From positions 1 through 35,416 of the forward strand of contig SFGS01000017.1 in NCBI GenBank assembly GCA_004557565.1: DNA of 35,416 nucleotides. The letters run 5' to 3'. Origin of the DNA: Bacteroidales bacterium. GTDB taxonomy: Bacteria > Bacteroidota > Bacteroidia > Bacteroidales > Muribaculaceae. Under the pieces are notes generated by a model. The model worked only from the letters and a program-made list of their open reading frames with translations, was not told the origin of the DNA and searched no databases. Positions 1-9,150 of the stretch are shown in pieces. How positions within the stretch are numbered: position 1 is the first letter of the stretch; each line of letters begins with the position of its first letter. Both the position numbers and the translations under genes were made by a program.

Positions 1-201
1 TTTCTGAAGATTGGTTTTTCGCCGAAGGCGAGCGGTTTTTATCCTTTTGGCGATGCCACCGCCCTCGCTGGGGAGGGCGGCGTTGGTGATGTGGTGTGGT
101 TGATTCAAGCCTCGGCTTGAAATCAGACATACCACAGCACTAACGACAAGTGCGAAGCACTGGCGTCGCCAAAAGGCTGTTTTTTATGTTTTTGTTTCAG
201 T
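1..201 (+). repeat. Structured dispersed repeat, copy 1
   Basis: About 200 bp that recur at 4611-4810 with only scattered differences, and in divergent, truncated form on the minus strand at the window end. The core (43-176) is closed by a 16-bp terminal inverted repeat, CCTTTTGGCGATGCCA at 43-58 against 161-176, with one G-U type wobble. Inside are three further hairpins: 61-66/73-78, a long stem 90-111/114-136, and AGTGC-GAA-GCACT at 149-161. A small hairpin CGCC-GAA-GGCG (20-30) precedes the core. There is no credible coding frame. It ends about 90 bp upstream of the -7 box of the following ATPase. It could be a MITE-like element or a structured RNA; the left edge may lie outside the window. 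Confidence 0.75.
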
Positions 202-287
202 CCCCCAGTATTTCCCCACTGAGCCAATCTTTCCTTAAAAAAAGGAAACTTTCTCCAAATCTTTCCTTTTATTTGAGAAACTTTTGC

Positions 288-295
288 TATATTTG
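288..295 (+). promoter_or_regulatory. Bacteroidetes -7 box for the DUF4143 ATPase
   Basis: TATATTTG matches TAnnTTTG and lies 20 bp upstream of the ATG at 316, so the transcript would have a very short leader. No good TTTG is seen at the expected -33 distance; the nearest (272-275) is too close. Confidence 0.5.
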
Positions 296-315
296 TCGCA
301 AAATAAAGGAAAGTC

Positions 316-1614
316 ATGAAAAAGGAACTATTTAAGTCGCTTATAGCACTTAAGCAAAGCGAAATTCCTTTCGACGTAATTGAACGCGATTTGGAATTAC
401 CCATCAACCGGAAGAAAATCATCACCATACCCGGAGTGAGAAGGTGTGGGAAATCCACCATGATGGAAATCGCCATCAACCACTTGGTGAAAGATGGCGT
501 GTCGAAAGAGCGTATCCTCTGGTTGGGATTCGACGACGAACGCCTCACCGACCTTTCCACTGATGAATTTGACGAAATCATCAGCGCATACATGGAATTG
601 TTCCCCAATATTCCTATAAAAGATGTGTATATGTTTTTCGATGAAATCCAACTCGTGAAAAACTGGGAATACTTCGTGTTGCGCCTCTATAAATCCTACT
701 GCAAAAACATATTCGTGTGCGGTAGCAATGCCACCATGCTCTCCACCGAACTTGCATCGGTGCTGCGAGGCTATCCTTTGGAGTTTCCCACCACCACCCT
801 TTCTTTCAAGGAGTTTTGCCGATTCTCCGGCATTTCCACCACCGATGTGCTTGAGCAAGACAAAGCACGACTGCGCATAGCATTCAAGGAGTATAACTCG
901 TCAAGTTCTTTTCCCGAAATCGTGCTCACAAAAAACAAGAGTGAGCAACTAAAACTCCTTCAAGGATATTTCAATACCATGATATTGAAAGACCTTGTGG
1001 AGCACTACAACACAAAAAACATTGAGGTGGTGAAATATTTCACTAAAAGGATTTTGGCTAACCTGTCAAAACCCACCTCCATTAATGCCATTTATAACGA
1101 CATCAAGTCGCAAGGACTGAAAGTGGGAAAAAACGACCTCTACCTTTGGGCAAACTATTTGTGCAACATTTTTTTGTTTTCACGAATTTCAAAATACACG
1201 AAATCAATTATCAAAGAGCAGCAATCACTCGATAAATACTACTGCGTGGACAATGGCATTCGCAATGCTGTGCTGCTGCCACAAAGCAACGATGAAGGAA
1301 AACTGCTCGAAAACAATGTGTTTTTGCATCTCAACAGAAATCGCCAGCCGTACGAGAAAATCACCTATTTCAAAGAAAACTGTGAATGTGATTTCGTGGT
1401 GCAGCACGACGATCTGGTGACACAACTCATTCAAGTGACATGGACGATGGCCGACCCTGCCACCAAAGAGCGTGAAATAAACGGTTTGTTGGAAGCCGCA
1501 AAAGTTACTGGTTGCGCAAATCTCACTATCGTCACATTCGATGAAGAATCCACCATCACCACCGATGGCTACACTATCCACACTGTCCCAGCCTGGAAAT
1601 GGATGCTTAAATAA
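316..1614 (+). CDS. AAA family ATPase with DUF4143-type C-terminal half
   Basis: A 432-residue P-loop ATPase of the family annotated AAA_14 plus DUF4143, abundant in Bacteroidales and without a settled function. The Walker A variant GVRRCGKST is at residues 40-48. A Walker B-like strand ending FFDEIQ (D109, E110) follows, then a GSNA sensor-like segment near residue 140. The C-terminal half carries the nuclease-fold-like stretch ECDFVVQ and VTWTM seen in this family. No signal peptide or membrane segment is visible. The start at 316 follows the -7 box at 288-295. It lies between the structured repeat and a weak terminator and appears monocistronic. A second, only distantly similar member of the same family is at 27445-28644. 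Family call is fairly sure; role is unknown. Confidence 0.85.
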   Translation: MKKELFKSLIALKQSEIPFDVIERDLELPINRKKIITIPGVRRCGKSTMMEIAINHLVKDGVSKERILWLGFDDERLTDLSTDEFDEIISAYMELFPNIPIKDVYMFFDEIQLVKNWEYFVLRLYKSYCKNIFVCGSNATMLSTELASVLRGYPLEFPTTTLSFKEFCRFSGISTTDVLEQDKARLRIAFKEYNSSSSFPEIVLTKNKSEQLKLLQGYFNTMILKDLVEHYNTKNIEVVKYFTKRILANLSKPTSINAIYNDIKSQGLKVGKNDLYLWANYLCNIFLFSRISKYTKSIIKEQQSLDKYYCVDNGIRNAVLLPQSNDEGKLLENNVFLHLNRNRQPYEKITYFKENCECDFVVQHDDLVTQLIQVTWTMADPATKEREINGLLEAAKVTGCANLTIVTFDEESTITTDGYTIHTVPAWKWMLK

Positions 1615-1632
1615 AATTTTTCAACAAAATAG

Positions 1633-1658
1633 AAAAAGGGCATTTACAGGCTCTTTTT
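1633..1658 (+). terminator. Possible terminator after the ATPase
   Basis: AAAAAGGGC (1633-1641) pairs with GCTCTTTTT (1650-1658) with one G-T wobble and an 8-nt loop. The T stretch is part of the stem, so this is a modest candidate. It lies 19 bp past the stop codon. Confidence 0.4.
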
Positions 1659-1729
1659 GTGGAAAAATGGGGTTACTTTGTGAAGGAATGTTAAATTATT
1701 GCTTTAAAACATATTTTTTTGGAGAAATA

Positions 1730-1761
1730 TTTGGTGAATGCGGAAATAAGCAGTACCTTTG
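1730..1761 (+). promoter_or_regulatory. Promoter of the initiator tRNA
   Basis: TTTG (1730-1733), a 20-bp spacer, and TACCTTTG (1754-1761) match the Bacteroidetes housekeeping promoter exactly. The -7 box ends 10 bp before the mature tRNA 5' end, so transcription should start at or just before the tRNA. Confidence 0.85.
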
Positions 1762-1771
1762 CAACGCAAAT

Positions 1772-1843
<72 letters not shown>

Positions 1844-1851
1844 CTAAGACG

Positions 1852-1885
1852 AAGACTGAGTAGTAAATGCTCAGTCTTTTTTTTT
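1852..1885 (+). terminator. Intrinsic terminator of the tRNA gene
   Basis: AAGACTGAG (1852-1860) pairs perfectly with CTCAGTCTT (1870-1878) around a 9-nt loop, and a run of T follows to 1885. It starts 9 bp after the tRNA. Confidence 0.85.
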
Positions 1886-1919
1886 ATTTCCACACCTCGC
1901 CTCTTCTGGGCAGAAAAGT

Positions 1920-1951
1920 GTTGCGACTACGCAAAAAAAAGAGTAATTTTG
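1920..1951 (+). promoter_or_regulatory. Promoter of priA
   Basis: GTTG (1920-1923), a 20-bp spacer and TAATTTTG (1944-1951). The predicted transcript would carry a leader of about 60 nt before the ATG at 2018. Confidence 0.65.
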
Positions 1952-2017
1952 CTCTACTGCATAGTTCATTCGAACCATGCGAAATAAAGAAACACCAAAT
2001 ATAACAACTTTAGATAT

Positions 2018-4489
2018 ATGGCTCAGTTTGCCGAACTTCTTCTTCCTCTCGCCATTAAAGGCACCTACACCTATCGCATTCCCGAAGATATGCGCACACA
2101 GCTGCAAATCGGCTGCCGCGTACTTGTGCCTTTCGGGCAAAAGAAGATTTACACGGCTATCGTGGTGCTTCTGCACGACAATGAGCCTAAGGGCTACCGA
2201 GTGAAGGAAATCATTTCGATGATTGACCCGAAACCCATCTTGCGTTACCCTCAACTGAAGTTCTGGCAATGGATTTCCGACTATTATCTTTGCACCTTGG
2301 GCGAGGTGTATAAGGCGGCTTTGCCAAGTGGTCTGAAGGTGGAAAGCGAAACTTTCATCAGCGTGAACCCCGACTACGAGGAAAGCGAACCAGGCGAACT
2401 GACCGACAGAATGCGCACCGTGCTCGACTTCGCAGCACAGCGTGGGCGTATGCAGGTGCACGAAATCACACGCATCACCGAGTTTAAGAATGTGGAGTCG
2501 ATTGTGAACAAGTTGCTCGAATTGGGCGCAATACATGTGGCAGAGCGTGTAATCGACAATTACCGTGCCAAGACGGAAAGTTGCGTGAGACTGAACATCG
2601 ACCGCACCGACGACGAGGCGCTTCACCGCATCTTCGACGAGGTGAAAAGAGCGAAAAAGCAAGAGGCACTGCTGCTGTCGTATCTCGACCTTTCGCACTG
2701 GCTCCAGAAAAGCAAACCAGTGAAGGAGGTGACCAAGGACGAACTGCTGAAACGCTCCGGCGTGACGCAGCCTGTGCTTGCCGCAGCACGCCAGCGTGGC
2801 GTGTTTGAGGTGTATAAGCGTGAGGTGAACCGTTTTGCCGACCTTGGCACCGACCTTATCGCACCGCCCACCCTCACCGACGAGCAGACACGCGCCTATT
2901 CCGAAATACACCGATGCTTCAAAGATAAGCCCATCACCCTGCTTCACGGCGTGACTTCGAGTGGCAAGACTTCCATCTACATGCACCTCATCAAAGACAC
3001 GCTCGAAGCCGGAAAACAGGCACTCTACCTTGTGCCGGAAATTGCCCTCACCACCCAACTCACTCGCCGACTGCGCAAAGTGTTTGGCGACAAGTTGCTC
3101 ATCTACCACTCAAAGTTCAGCGACAACGAGCGTGTGGACATTTGGAAACGCCTGCTCGACAGTTCCGACCCTTGCGTGGTGATTGGCGTGCGTTCGAGCA
3201 TTTTCCTGCCCTACAGCAATTTGGGATTGATTGTGGTGGACGAGGAACACGACACCAGTTATAAGCAGCAAGACCCAGCCCCACGCTACAACGGCCGCAA
3301 CGCCGCCATCATCTTGGCATCGATGCACGGCGCAAAGACGCTGTTGGGTTCCGGCACGCCTGCCATTGAGGTGTATTACCGTGCCAAAAAGGGCGATTAC
3401 GGCTTTGTGGAACTGCTCACTCGCTTCGAGGGCATACAGATGCCCAATGTGAAGGTGGTGGATATGAAAATGGCGCGCAAGAAGCGTGAAACCAAGGGTA
3501 TGTTCTCGCTCGAACTGGTGAAAGACTGCCGTCAGGCACTGGAAAACAAGGAACAGGTGATTTTGTTCCAAAACCGCCGTGGCTATTCGCCCTACATTTC
3601 CTGCAAGGAATGTGGCTGGGTGCCCACTTGTCAAAACTGCGACGTGTCGCTCACCTATCACAAGCACATACGCACGCTCAGTTGCCACTATTGCGGCTAC
3701 ACCATGACCATGCCAAGCCTGTGCCCTGCATGTGGCTTGCCCGGACTTGAAATTGTGGGTTACGGCACCGAGCGCATCGAAGACGAGGTGGAGAGCGTGT
3801 TCCCCGACGAGAAAATATCGCGCATGGACCTCGACACCACTCGCAACAAGAACAGTTACGAGCGCATCATCGACGACTTCTCATCGCACAAGACCAACAT
3901 TCTCGTGGGCACGCAAATGGTGACCAAGGGACTCGACTTCGACGGTGTGAGCATCGTGGGCATTCTGAATGCCGACGCATTGATCAGTTTCCCCGACTTC
4001 CGTGCCAGCGAGCGCGCTTTCAACATGATGGAGCAGGTGGCAGGACGCGCAGGACGCGCTCACAAGCGAGGCACCGTGCTGGTGCAGACCACTCGCCCCA
4101 CCCACCCTATCGTGGAATTTGTGAAAAGCCACAACTATCAAGAGTTTTTCAACTATGAGTTGAGCGAACGCCAGCAATACAATTTTCCACCGTTCACACG
4201 CATCGTGAATGTGTATTTGAAGCACCGCAACGAAGACACTCTCACCGAAGTGAGCGTGCGCTACAGCAATATGCTGCGCGAGGTGTTCGGCAACCGTGTG
4301 TTCGGTCCAGAACCTCCGATGGTGGCACGCGTGCAGAGCCTCTATATCCGCCAAGTGATGCTCAAATTCGAAAATGCCGCATCAATGGCAAAGGTGAAGG
4401 TGATTCTCCGAAACATCTACGAGCAACTCGTAGCCACCGACAGCCGAATGAAAAGCACCATCCTCTACTACGATGTAGACCCCATGTAA
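2018..4489 (+). CDS. priA: Primosomal protein N' (replication restart helicase PriA)
   Basis: PriA recognises stalled or abandoned forks, unwinds the lagging-strand arm 3' to 5', and loads the replisome through DnaT/DnaC-type partners. The 823-residue protein is longer than E. coli PriA (732). The N-terminal DNA-binding domain opens the protein (LLPLAIKGTYTYRIP). The superfamily 2 helicase core has Walker A GVTSSGKTS at 311-319 and the DEEH box at 408-411. Eight cysteines at 529, 532, 538, 541, 556, 559, 569 and 572 form the two zinc sites typical of PriA. The helicase C domain ends with the VAGRAGR motif VI segment. No operon partner is evident: its own promoter precedes it and a repeat-rich gap follows. 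Confidence 0.97.
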   Translation: MAQFAELLLPLAIKGTYTYRIPEDMRTQLQIGCRVLVPFGQKKIYTAIVVLLHDNEPKGYRVKEIISMIDPKPILRYPQLKFWQWISDYYLCTLGEVYKAALPSGLKVESETFISVNPDYEESEPGELTDRMRTVLDFAAQRGRMQVHEITRITEFKNVESIVNKLLELGAIHVAERVIDNYRAKTESCVRLNIDRTDDEALHRIFDEVKRAKKQEALLLSYLDLSHWLQKSKPVKEVTKDELLKRSGVTQPVLAAARQRGVFEVYKREVNRFADLGTDLIAPPTLTDEQTRAYSEIHRCFKDKPITLLHGVTSSGKTSIYMHLIKDTLEAGKQALYLVPEIALTTQLTRRLRKVFGDKLLIYHSKFSDNERVDIWKRLLDSSDPCVVIGVRSSIFLPYSNLGLIVVDEEHDTSYKQQDPAPRYNGRNAAIILASMHGAKTLLGSGTPAIEVYYRAKKGDYGFVELLTRFEGIQMPNVKVVDMKMARKKRETKGMFSLELVKDCRQALENKEQVILFQNRRGYSPYISCKECGWVPTCQNCDVSLTYHKHIRTLSCHYCGYTMTMPSLCPACGLPGLEIVGYGTERIEDEVESVFPDEKISRMDLDTTRNKNSYERIIDDFSSHKTNILVGTQMVTKGLDFDGVSIVGILNADALISFPDFRASERAFNMMEQVAGRAGRAHKRGTVLVQTTRPTHPIVEFVKSHNYQEFFNYELSERQQYNFPPFTRIVNVYLKHRNEDTLTEVSVRYSNMLREVFGNRVFGPEPPMVARVQSLYIRQVMLKFENAASMAKVKVILRNIYEQLVATDSRMKSTILYYDVDPM

Positions 4490-4501
4490 TTCCCCCTCAC
4501 A

Positions 4502-4831
4502 CACCCACAAATTGCGTGGCAAAAACACTGATTTCAGCAAACCTATTATGATCCACCCAATGGAATCAAAAACAAAAACACCCCCCCCTGATAACAACTG
4601 ACCTATCTAATTTCCAAAGATTGGTTTTTCGCCGAAGGCGAGCGGTTTTTGTCCTTTTGGCGATGCCACCGTCCTCGTAAGAGGGCGGCGTTGGTGATGT
4701 GGTATGGCTGATTCAAGCCCCAGCTTGAAATCAGACATGCCACAGCACTAACGACAAGTGCGAAGCACTGGCATCGACAAAAGGATGTTTTTTATGTTTT
4801 TTGCTTCTGTGCCACCCACAAATTGCGTGGC
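4502..4831. repeat. Unit bounded by a 19-bp direct repeat
   Basis: CACCCACAAATTGCGTGGC occurs at 4502-4520 and again at 4813-4831, enclosing structured-repeat copy 2 and about 90 bp in front of it. The motif itself can form a small hairpin (CCAC/GTGG). It may mark an insertion or duplication boundary. No gene is seen in the 420-bp gap between priA and fhs. Confidence 0.6.
4611..4810 (+). repeat. Structured dispersed repeat, copy 2
   Basis: Second copy of the element at 1-201, same orientation. The terminal stem CCTTTTGGCGATGCCA (4653-4668) pairs with 4769-4784 with a single mismatch. In this copy the 3' arm has GCATCG, a perfect partner for CGATGC, where copy 1 has the wobble GCGTCG. The inner stem TGTGGTATG...CATGCCACA also differs from copy 1 (TGTGGTGTG...CATACCACA) while staying paired. 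It ends 34 bp upstream of the fhs promoter. Confidence 0.8.
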
Positions 4832-4844
4832 GAATGGTGGCGGT

Positions 4845-4876
4845 GTTGGTGATTTCGCTTTTTTTCAGTAAATTTG
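4845..4876 (+). promoter_or_regulatory. Promoter of fhs
   Basis: GTTG (4845-4848), a 20-bp spacer and TAAATTTG (4869-4876), 33 bp before the ATG at 4910. Confidence 0.7.
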
Positions 4877-4909
4877 TGAAGACTATTATTCACATTACAT
4901 ATAACTCAC

Positions 4910-6583
4910 ATGCTCTCTGACATTGAAATCGCAAGAAGTACACAACTTCGCAAAATCAGTAGTGTGGCTCAAGACTTGGCCATAAGTGAAGAACAATTAG
5001 AGCACTACGGTCAATACATGGCTAAGGTGCCCTCCACTATCGCCGACGAATCAAAATTCAAGGGTCATCATTTGGTGCTGGTCACCGCCATCAGCCCTAC
5101 AAAGGCAGGCAATGGCAAAACCACCGTTTCGGTGGGACTCGCACTCGGATTAAACAAGATTGGTAAACAGGCTGTGGTGGCTCTGCGCGAGCCTTCGCTC
5201 GGTCCGTGCTTCGGCATGAAGGGCGGCGCAGCAGGTGGCGGCTACTCGCAAGTGCTGCCTATGGAAAAAATCAATCTGCACTTCACTGGCGACTTCCACG
5301 CCATCACAAGCGCACACAACATGATTGCCGCTCTGCTCGACAATTACATCTATCAGCACGCCGCCGAGGGATTTGTGTTGAAGCAAAAACTTTGGAAACG
5401 CGTGCTCGACGTCAACGACCGTGCGCTCCGCGAGGTGATTGCCGGCGTGGGTGCATCGACCAACGGTCCGCTCTCACAATCGGGTTTCGACATCACCCCT
5501 GCATCTGAAATTATGGCTATCATGTGTTTGGCTACGAGCATCGAGGATTTGCAACGACGCATCGAGAACATTCTGCTTGGCTTCACTGCCGACGACAAGC
5601 CTTTCTATGTGAAAGACATGGGCGTGGCTGGCGCTATCACGGTGCTGCTGAAAGATGCCTTCAACCCCAACCTGGTGCAAACCACCGAAGGCACTCCTGC
5701 CTTTGTGCACTGCGGTCCGTTTGCCAACATTGCCCACGGCTGCAATTCCGTAATCGCCACCAAAACAGCTCTCACCCTCAGCGACTTTGTGGTGACAGAG
5801 GCTGGCTTCGGCGCCGACCTCGGTGCGGAGAAATTCTACAATATCAAATGCCGCAAAACTGGTCTCACTCCATCTGCCACCGTGCTTGTGGTCACCGCGC
5901 AAGCACTGAAAATGCACGGCGGCGTGCCATACGAGGAAATCAAGCAGCCCAACCTTGAGGGCTTGAAACGAGGATTCTGGAACCTCGACAAACATGTGAA
6001 AAATATCCAGTCGTTCGGTCAGACTGTGGTGATTGCGTTCAACAAGTTCGTTGGCGACACCGACGAGGAAATTGAGGCATTACGCTACCACTGCGAACAG
6101 GAACTCGGCATTGGATTTGCCGTGAACCTCGCATTCACCGACGGTGGCGAAGGTGCCAAGGAATTGGCTACTTTGGTGGCTAATACCGTGGTCAACAAGC
6201 CTTCAAAGCCCCTCCAGTTCACCTACGCCGACACCGACAGCATCGAGAGCAAGGTGGAAGCCGTGGCTATCGGCACCTATGGAGCAGGCAGCGTGACATT
6301 CTCTGCCGCCGCAAAGAAGGCCATCAAGCGCATCAGCGAATTGGGCATCAGCCACTTCCCCATCTGCATCGCTAAAACGCAATACAGTTTCTCTACCGAT
6401 GCCAAAGCCTACGGCCCTACCGAGGGCTACGCCTTTGAGGTGCGCGACATCGTAATCAACAACGGTGCTGAAATGATTGTGGTGATTGCCGGTCCTATTC
6501 TCAGAATGCCAGGTCTTCCAAAACTGCCACAAGCCATCAAAATCAAACTCGACGAAAACGGCGAAATCACCGGTCTGTCGTAA
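4910..6583 (+). CDS. fhs: Formate--tetrahydrofolate ligase
   Basis: Catalyses ATP-dependent condensation of formate with tetrahydrofolate to 10-formyl-THF, a cytosolic one-carbon entry step feeding purine and formyl-Met synthesis. The 557 residues match the usual family length. The ATP-binding loop SPTKAGNGKTT (residues 62-72) is close to the family consensus TPTxxGEGKTT, with Ser for the first Thr and Asn for Glu. The following signatures (REPSLGPCFGMKGGAAGGG, FTGDFHAI, the TEAGFGADLGAEKF segment) are diagnostic. It is monocistronic, with its own promoter and a strong terminator shared with the convergent PBP gene. glyA, also a folate one-carbon enzyme, lies about 5 kb downstream but in a different unit. 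Confidence 0.97.
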   Translation: MLSDIEIARSTQLRKISSVAQDLAISEEQLEHYGQYMAKVPSTIADESKFKGHHLVLVTAISPTKAGNGKTTVSVGLALGLNKIGKQAVVALREPSLGPCFGMKGGAAGGGYSQVLPMEKINLHFTGDFHAITSAHNMIAALLDNYIYQHAAEGFVLKQKLWKRVLDVNDRALREVIAGVGASTNGPLSQSGFDITPASEIMAIMCLATSIEDLQRRIENILLGFTADDKPFYVKDMGVAGAITVLLKDAFNPNLVQTTEGTPAFVHCGPFANIAHGCNSVIATKTALTLSDFVVTEAGFGADLGAEKFYNIKCRKTGLTPSATVLVVTAQALKMHGGVPYEEIKQPNLEGLKRGFWNLDKHVKNIQSFGQTVVIAFNKFVGDTDEEIEALRYHCEQELGIGFAVNLAFTDGGEGAKELATLVANTVVNKPSKPLQFTYADTDSIESKVEAVAIGTYGAGSVTFSAAAKKAIKRISELGISHFPICIAKTQYSFSTDAKAYGPTEGYAFEVRDIVINNGAEMIVVIAGPILRMPGLPKLPQAIKIKLDENGEITGLS

Positions 6584-6605
6584 TTCGAATCCACTATACT
6601 AACAT

Positions 6606-6643
6606 AGAGAGCCGAAAGCAATCGCTTCCGGCTCTCTCTTTAT
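6606..6643. terminator. Terminator between fhs and the PBP gene
   Basis: AGAGAGCCGAAAGC (6606-6619) pairs with GCTTCCGGCTCTCT (ending 6637) around the loop AATC, with one A-C mismatch, followed by a T-rich tail. It lies between two convergent genes and may serve both. Confidence 0.7.
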
Positions 6644-6661
6644 ATCTGGATTGAATATTCG

Positions 6662-9109
6662 CTAATTAAACATATCGTTCACTGCCGATTGGTCTTCGGT
6701 GGCTACTGCCGGGTCGGGGTGTGGTCCATCGCCATCTTCGCCGTCGCCATCGCCCGAATGTTCGTACACCACGCCGCCTTCATTGTCGTAAATCTTGTCT
6801 TCACACATCTTGAAGTCGGACGGCACTATGAATTTCGCATTTTCGTCGTATGGTAATTCCTTGCTATTGTACACCTTTCGCAAGAATTTACCGAAGATAG
6901 GAAGCGCGGCTGCCGCACCCTGACCTTCGCCAGTGGACTGGAAGTGGATATAGCGGTCTTCGCCACCAAACCACACACCACACACGATTTCGGGGGTGAA
7001 GCCCACCCACCATGCGTCGGCATTATAGTTGGTGGTACCTGTCTTACCACACACATCGCCCTTGAAGTTGTAGGCCCCCAATCGGCGACCAGTACCACGG
7101 GTGACAACGCCACGAAGCATTTCCACCATGCGGTAACTCGATTCTGCGCTGATAGCCTGATTCAACTTCGGGAAGAATTCTGCAATCACGTTGCCACGGT
7201 TGTCGCAAATGCGGCTCACCATCAAAGGCAGCGGACGCTGGCCATAGTTGGCAAAAGCAGCGTAGGCCGACACCATTTCAAGCAGCGAGATTTCGCAAGA
7301 GCCGAGTGCCAAAGTGAGCGTGGTATCGAGTTTTGAGGTAATGCCGAAGTCGTTGTGAAGCGCATCTACAAGCGCAGGCGCACCCAGTCGGAGCAAGATT
7401 TGGGGCGGAACCCAGTTGCTCGACACGGCAAGCGCATCACGCAGCTGCGGATGAAGTCCGAGGCCGTGCGATCCACCCTTTGGCTGCCATTTGCCAAAGC
7501 CTCTAGTAGAGTTCTCAAAGTCGGTGCTACATGGGGTGAAACCATTCTGCATAGCCAGAGAGAACACAAACGGCTTGGCGGTAGAACCAATCTGACGCGT
7601 ACCGGTCGAAACCATATCATATTTAAAGTGCTTGAAGTCGGGACCGCCAACGTAAGCCTTCACCTTGCCGTTGCGAGGGTCCATAGCCACCATACCGCAG
7701 CGCAAGAATGTTTTCATATACATAATAGAATCGCGGGGCGACATCACTCGCACGATTTCGTGGTCAGGTGCGTTGTAGTCAAACACGCGCATTTCCACCT
7801 TTTCATCAAACGCCTTCATAATTTCGTCGTGCGTCTTGCCCTCTGCCTTCATGGCACGATAGCGCTCGGTGGAGCGGATAGCCATGTTGATGACTCTTTC
7901 CTTCGTAGCCTTCGACATTTCATCAGGATTGCGAGTGTATGGGTCGGTGAATTTGCTGCCACATTCATTCTGGAAGAAGCGTTTCTGCGCTTCCATCATG
8001 TGCTCGCTCACAGCGGCCTCAGCCATTTGCTGCATACGCGAATCCACTGTGGTGTAAATTTTCAAGCCATCGCTATAGATGTCGTAGTTGCGGCCATCTT
8101 TGCGTTTATTCTTTTTGCACCAGCCATACACAGGATTGTTGTCCCAGTTGTATTTGTCGGCGTAGTAAGCGTTGATGTTGGAGTATTTTGTGGAGTCGGG
8201 TTCGTCAGCCATCAGAATGCGGCGCAGTTCCTCGCGGAAGTATGGAGCAATGCCGTCTTCGTGCGTTTCCACCTTGTGCTCGTTGAGAATGAGCGGAGTG
8301 GCTTTGAGTGCCGCACAAGATTCAGAAGTGAGCATTCCAGCCTTATACATCTGGTCGAACACAACATTTCTTCTCTCTTTCACACGCTCAGGGAATCGGA
8401 ATGGATTGTAGTACGACGGATTCTTGCACATACCCACCAGCGTGGCGGCCTCCTGCACATTGAGGTCTTTAGGTTTCTTGCCGAAATAAACCCACGATGC
8501 GCTACTGATGCCCACCGCATTGTTCAGGAAGTCGAATTGGTTGAAATACATCTTCACAATCTCGTCTTTGGTGTAGAAGCGCTCAATCTTGATGGCGATT
8601 GCCCATTCTATCGGCTTCTGGAGCGCGCGTTCAAACAAGCCCGACGACTCCGGAGAGTAGAGCTGCTTGGCGAGCTGCTGGGTGATGGTGCTGCCGCCGC
8701 CGGCACTGTGCTTGCCCAAAATCACACGCTTGATGATGGAGCGGAAAATAGCCCTCACGTCGATGCCAGAGTGCTGCTCAAAGCGCACGTCTTCGGTAGC
8801 CACCAAAGCATCTTTCAAGTGAGGCGACATCTGCTCGAAATCCACATACGAGCGATTGCCCTTGCTGCGGTAGAATTTGCCCATTTCCACGCCGTCGGAG
8901 GTGTAGATGGTGGTGGCGTAGCGGTCGCGTGGGTGCATCAGTTCCTCCACTGGAGGCATATAGCCAATCACGCCATTGTAAATAAGCATTGAAAGAATCA
9001 GCAAAAACGCCATAAAGCAAGCCAACGACCACCACATCACTCTGATAATCGTTTTTGAATGGTTGCCTGAGAGCTTTTTGCCTTTATTACTCATATTTCC
9101 AAATCCCAT
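6662..9109 (-). CDS. mrcA: Class A penicillin-binding protein 1A
   Basis: A bifunctional peptidoglycan synthase that polymerises glycan strands and cross-links them at the periplasmic face of the inner membrane. A cytoplasmic tail and one transmembrane anchor (about residues 21-46) are followed by the GT51 domain with catalytic Glu106 in ATEDVRFEQHSG and the GGGSTITQQLAKQ motif (137-149). The transpeptidase domain has STAK (nucleophile Ser509, Lys512), SSN (563-565) and KTG (689-691). The acidic, glycine-rich C-terminal tail is low complexity. At 815 residues it is normal size. A second in-frame ATG five codons in is also possible. It is convergent with fhs and divergent from pyrBI. The symbol follows the E. 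coli PBP1A homologue. Confidence 0.94.
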   Translation of the reverse strand: MGFGNMSNKGKKLSGNHSKTIIRVMWWSLACFMAFLLILSMLIYNGVIGYMPPVEELMHPRDRYATTIYTSDGVEMGKFYRSKGNRSYVDFEQMSPHLKDALVATEDVRFEQHSGIDVRAIFRSIIKRVILGKHSAGGGSTITQQLAKQLYSPESSGLFERALQKPIEWAIAIKIERFYTKDEIVKMYFNQFDFLNNAVGISSASWVYFGKKPKDLNVQEAATLVGMCKNPSYYNPFRFPERVKERRNVVFDQMYKAGMLTSESCAALKATPLILNEHKVETHEDGIAPYFREELRRILMADEPDSTKYSNINAYYADKYNWDNNPVYGWCKKNKRKDGRNYDIYSDGLKIYTTVDSRMQQMAEAAVSEHMMEAQKRFFQNECGSKFTDPYTRNPDEMSKATKERVINMAIRSTERYRAMKAEGKTHDEIMKAFDEKVEMRVFDYNAPDHEIVRVMSPRDSIMYMKTFLRCGMVAMDPRNGKVKAYVGGPDFKHFKYDMVSTGTRQIGSTAKPFVFSLAMQNGFTPCSTDFENSTRGFGKWQPKGGSHGLGLHPQLRDALAVSSNWVPPQILLRLGAPALVDALHNDFGITSKLDTTLTLALGSCEISLLEMVSAYAAFANYGQRPLPLMVSRICDNRGNVIAEFFPKLNQAISAESSYRMVEMLRGVVTRGTGRRLGAYNFKGDVCGKTGTTNYNADAWWVGFTPEIVCGVWFGGEDRYIHFQSTGEGQGAAAALPIFGKFLRKVYNSKELPYDENAKFIVPSDFKMCEDKIYDNEGGVVYEHSGDGDGEDGDGPHPDPAVATEDQSAVNDMFN

Positions 9110-9150
9110 TTTTTCGGAGTTATTCTATTTTTTCTAATGTATTTAAAATG

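Noticed and set aside
123..608. Minus-strand and plus-strand small frames in structured-repeat copy 1
   Set aside because: They run through the structured repeat into the ATPase gene; the repeat's conservation pattern keeps stems, not codons.
1871..3109. 412-codon minus-strand frame overlapping the 5' part of priA
   Set aside because: Shadow of priA, which carries all helicase motifs in its own frame.
7355..8992. 545-codon open frame on the plus strand
   Set aside because: It is antisense to the PBP gene, whose motifs (ATED, STAK, SSN, KTG) are intact. The His-rich translation has no family features and is a composition artefact.
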